Source of the DNA: Actinomycetota bacterium
GTDB taxonomy: Bacteria; Actinomycetota; Humimicrobiia; Humimicrobiales; Humimicrobiaceae
Length of the DNA stretch: 6,188 nucleotides
NCBI GenBank assembly: GCA_016927635.1
Contig: JAFGMJ010000143.1
Span: 1 to 6,188 of the forward strand
Direction: 5' to 3'
In this document: in pieces, positions 6,102-6,188 of the stretch
Numbering within the stretch: position 1 is the first letter of the stretch
Layout of the letters: the number at the start of each line of letters is the position of its first letter
Notes under the pieces: model-generated
Database searches by the model: none
What the model was told of the DNA's origin: nothing
Seen by the model: the letters and a program-made list of their open reading frames with translations, nothing else
Program-made: the position numbers and the translations under genes

Positions 6102-6188
6102 ATTTTAAAATTTCAAGGTCTTATAATTTTTATTAAAAGCACGGAAAATATTGAAATTTAAGAAAAACGTTTTTTTAAGATTTTTATA
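6102..6188 (-). other. AT-rich leader upstream of the ATPase gene
   Basis: Eighty-seven bases to the window edge contain the ACGT palindrome and a possible -10-like ATTATAAG at about 6117-6124 (minus strand), but no convincing -35 partner and no Shine-Dalgarno. I cannot tell whether the operon starts here or continues rightward beyond the window. Confidence 0.3.
6163..6174. promoter_or_regulatory. Perfect 12-bp palindrome AAAAACGTTTTT, candidate LacI-family-type operator
   Basis: A perfect palindrome centred on CG lies 62-73 nt upstream of the ATPase start, the first gene of the operon. LacI/CcpA-family operators of sugar operons are typically palindromes with a central CG flanked by A and T. 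No regulator gene is in the window. The A/T-rich arms make a chance match possible. Confidence 0.35.

Noticed and set aside
1..6188. Mobile elements, CRISPR arrays, tRNA or rRNA genes
   Set aside because: No transposase or integrase frames, no regularly spaced direct repeats and no tRNA- or rRNA-like sequence were seen.

Overview
This window is AT-rich bacterial DNA holding one tightly packed, co-directional gene cluster. All genes read leftward (minus strand). The cluster is a complete carbohydrate ABC importer of the CUT2 (ribose/xylose/galactose, Rbs-type) class followed by a sugar isomerase-like enzyme. No phage, transposon, CRISPR or RNA gene is visible. The organism cannot be named. AT-rich spacers, frequent ATA (Ile) and AGA/AGG (Arg) codons, a lipoprotein-type binding protein and AGGAG-type Shine-Dalgarno sites suggest a low-GC Gram-positive-like or deep-branching anaerobic bacterium; that is inference.

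Layout in transcription order (right to left). At 6102-6188 is an AT-rich leader with a perfect ACGT-centred palindrome that could be an operator. At 6101-4557 is the fused two-domain ATPase. At 4473-3511 and 3486-2506 are two different RbsC-like permeases, which probably form a heterodimeric channel. At 2442-1423 is the lipoprotein substrate-binding protein, which has the best ribosome binding site in the window. At 1422-1290 is a spacer with two tandem hairpins, one a perfect 16-bp stem. At 1289-309 is a TIM-barrel sugar isomerase/epimerase. At 308-1 is a gene-free stretch with a good sigma70-type promoter and, at the extreme left edge, a Shine-Dalgarno site that appears to belong to a further leftward gene just outside the window.

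Working model: the lipoprotein captures a monosaccharide (identity not readable here), the permease pair carries it across the membrane powered by the ATPase, and the TIM-barrel enzyme catalyses an early isomerisation or epimerisation of the imported sugar. Expression seems tuned after transcription starts. The binding protein has a strong RBS and a 3' hairpin that could stabilise its message and reduce read-through, while the ATPase and second permease lack a clear Shine-Dalgarno.

The window is mostly ordinary catabolic-transport DNA. The points most worth a second look are the decayed second nucleotide site of the ATPase (Walker B Asp replaced by Leu, plus an unusual degenerate Walker A), the hairpin pair after the binding-protein gene, the candidate operator at the right edge and the unknown substrate of the enzyme. 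I see no convincing new biological system.
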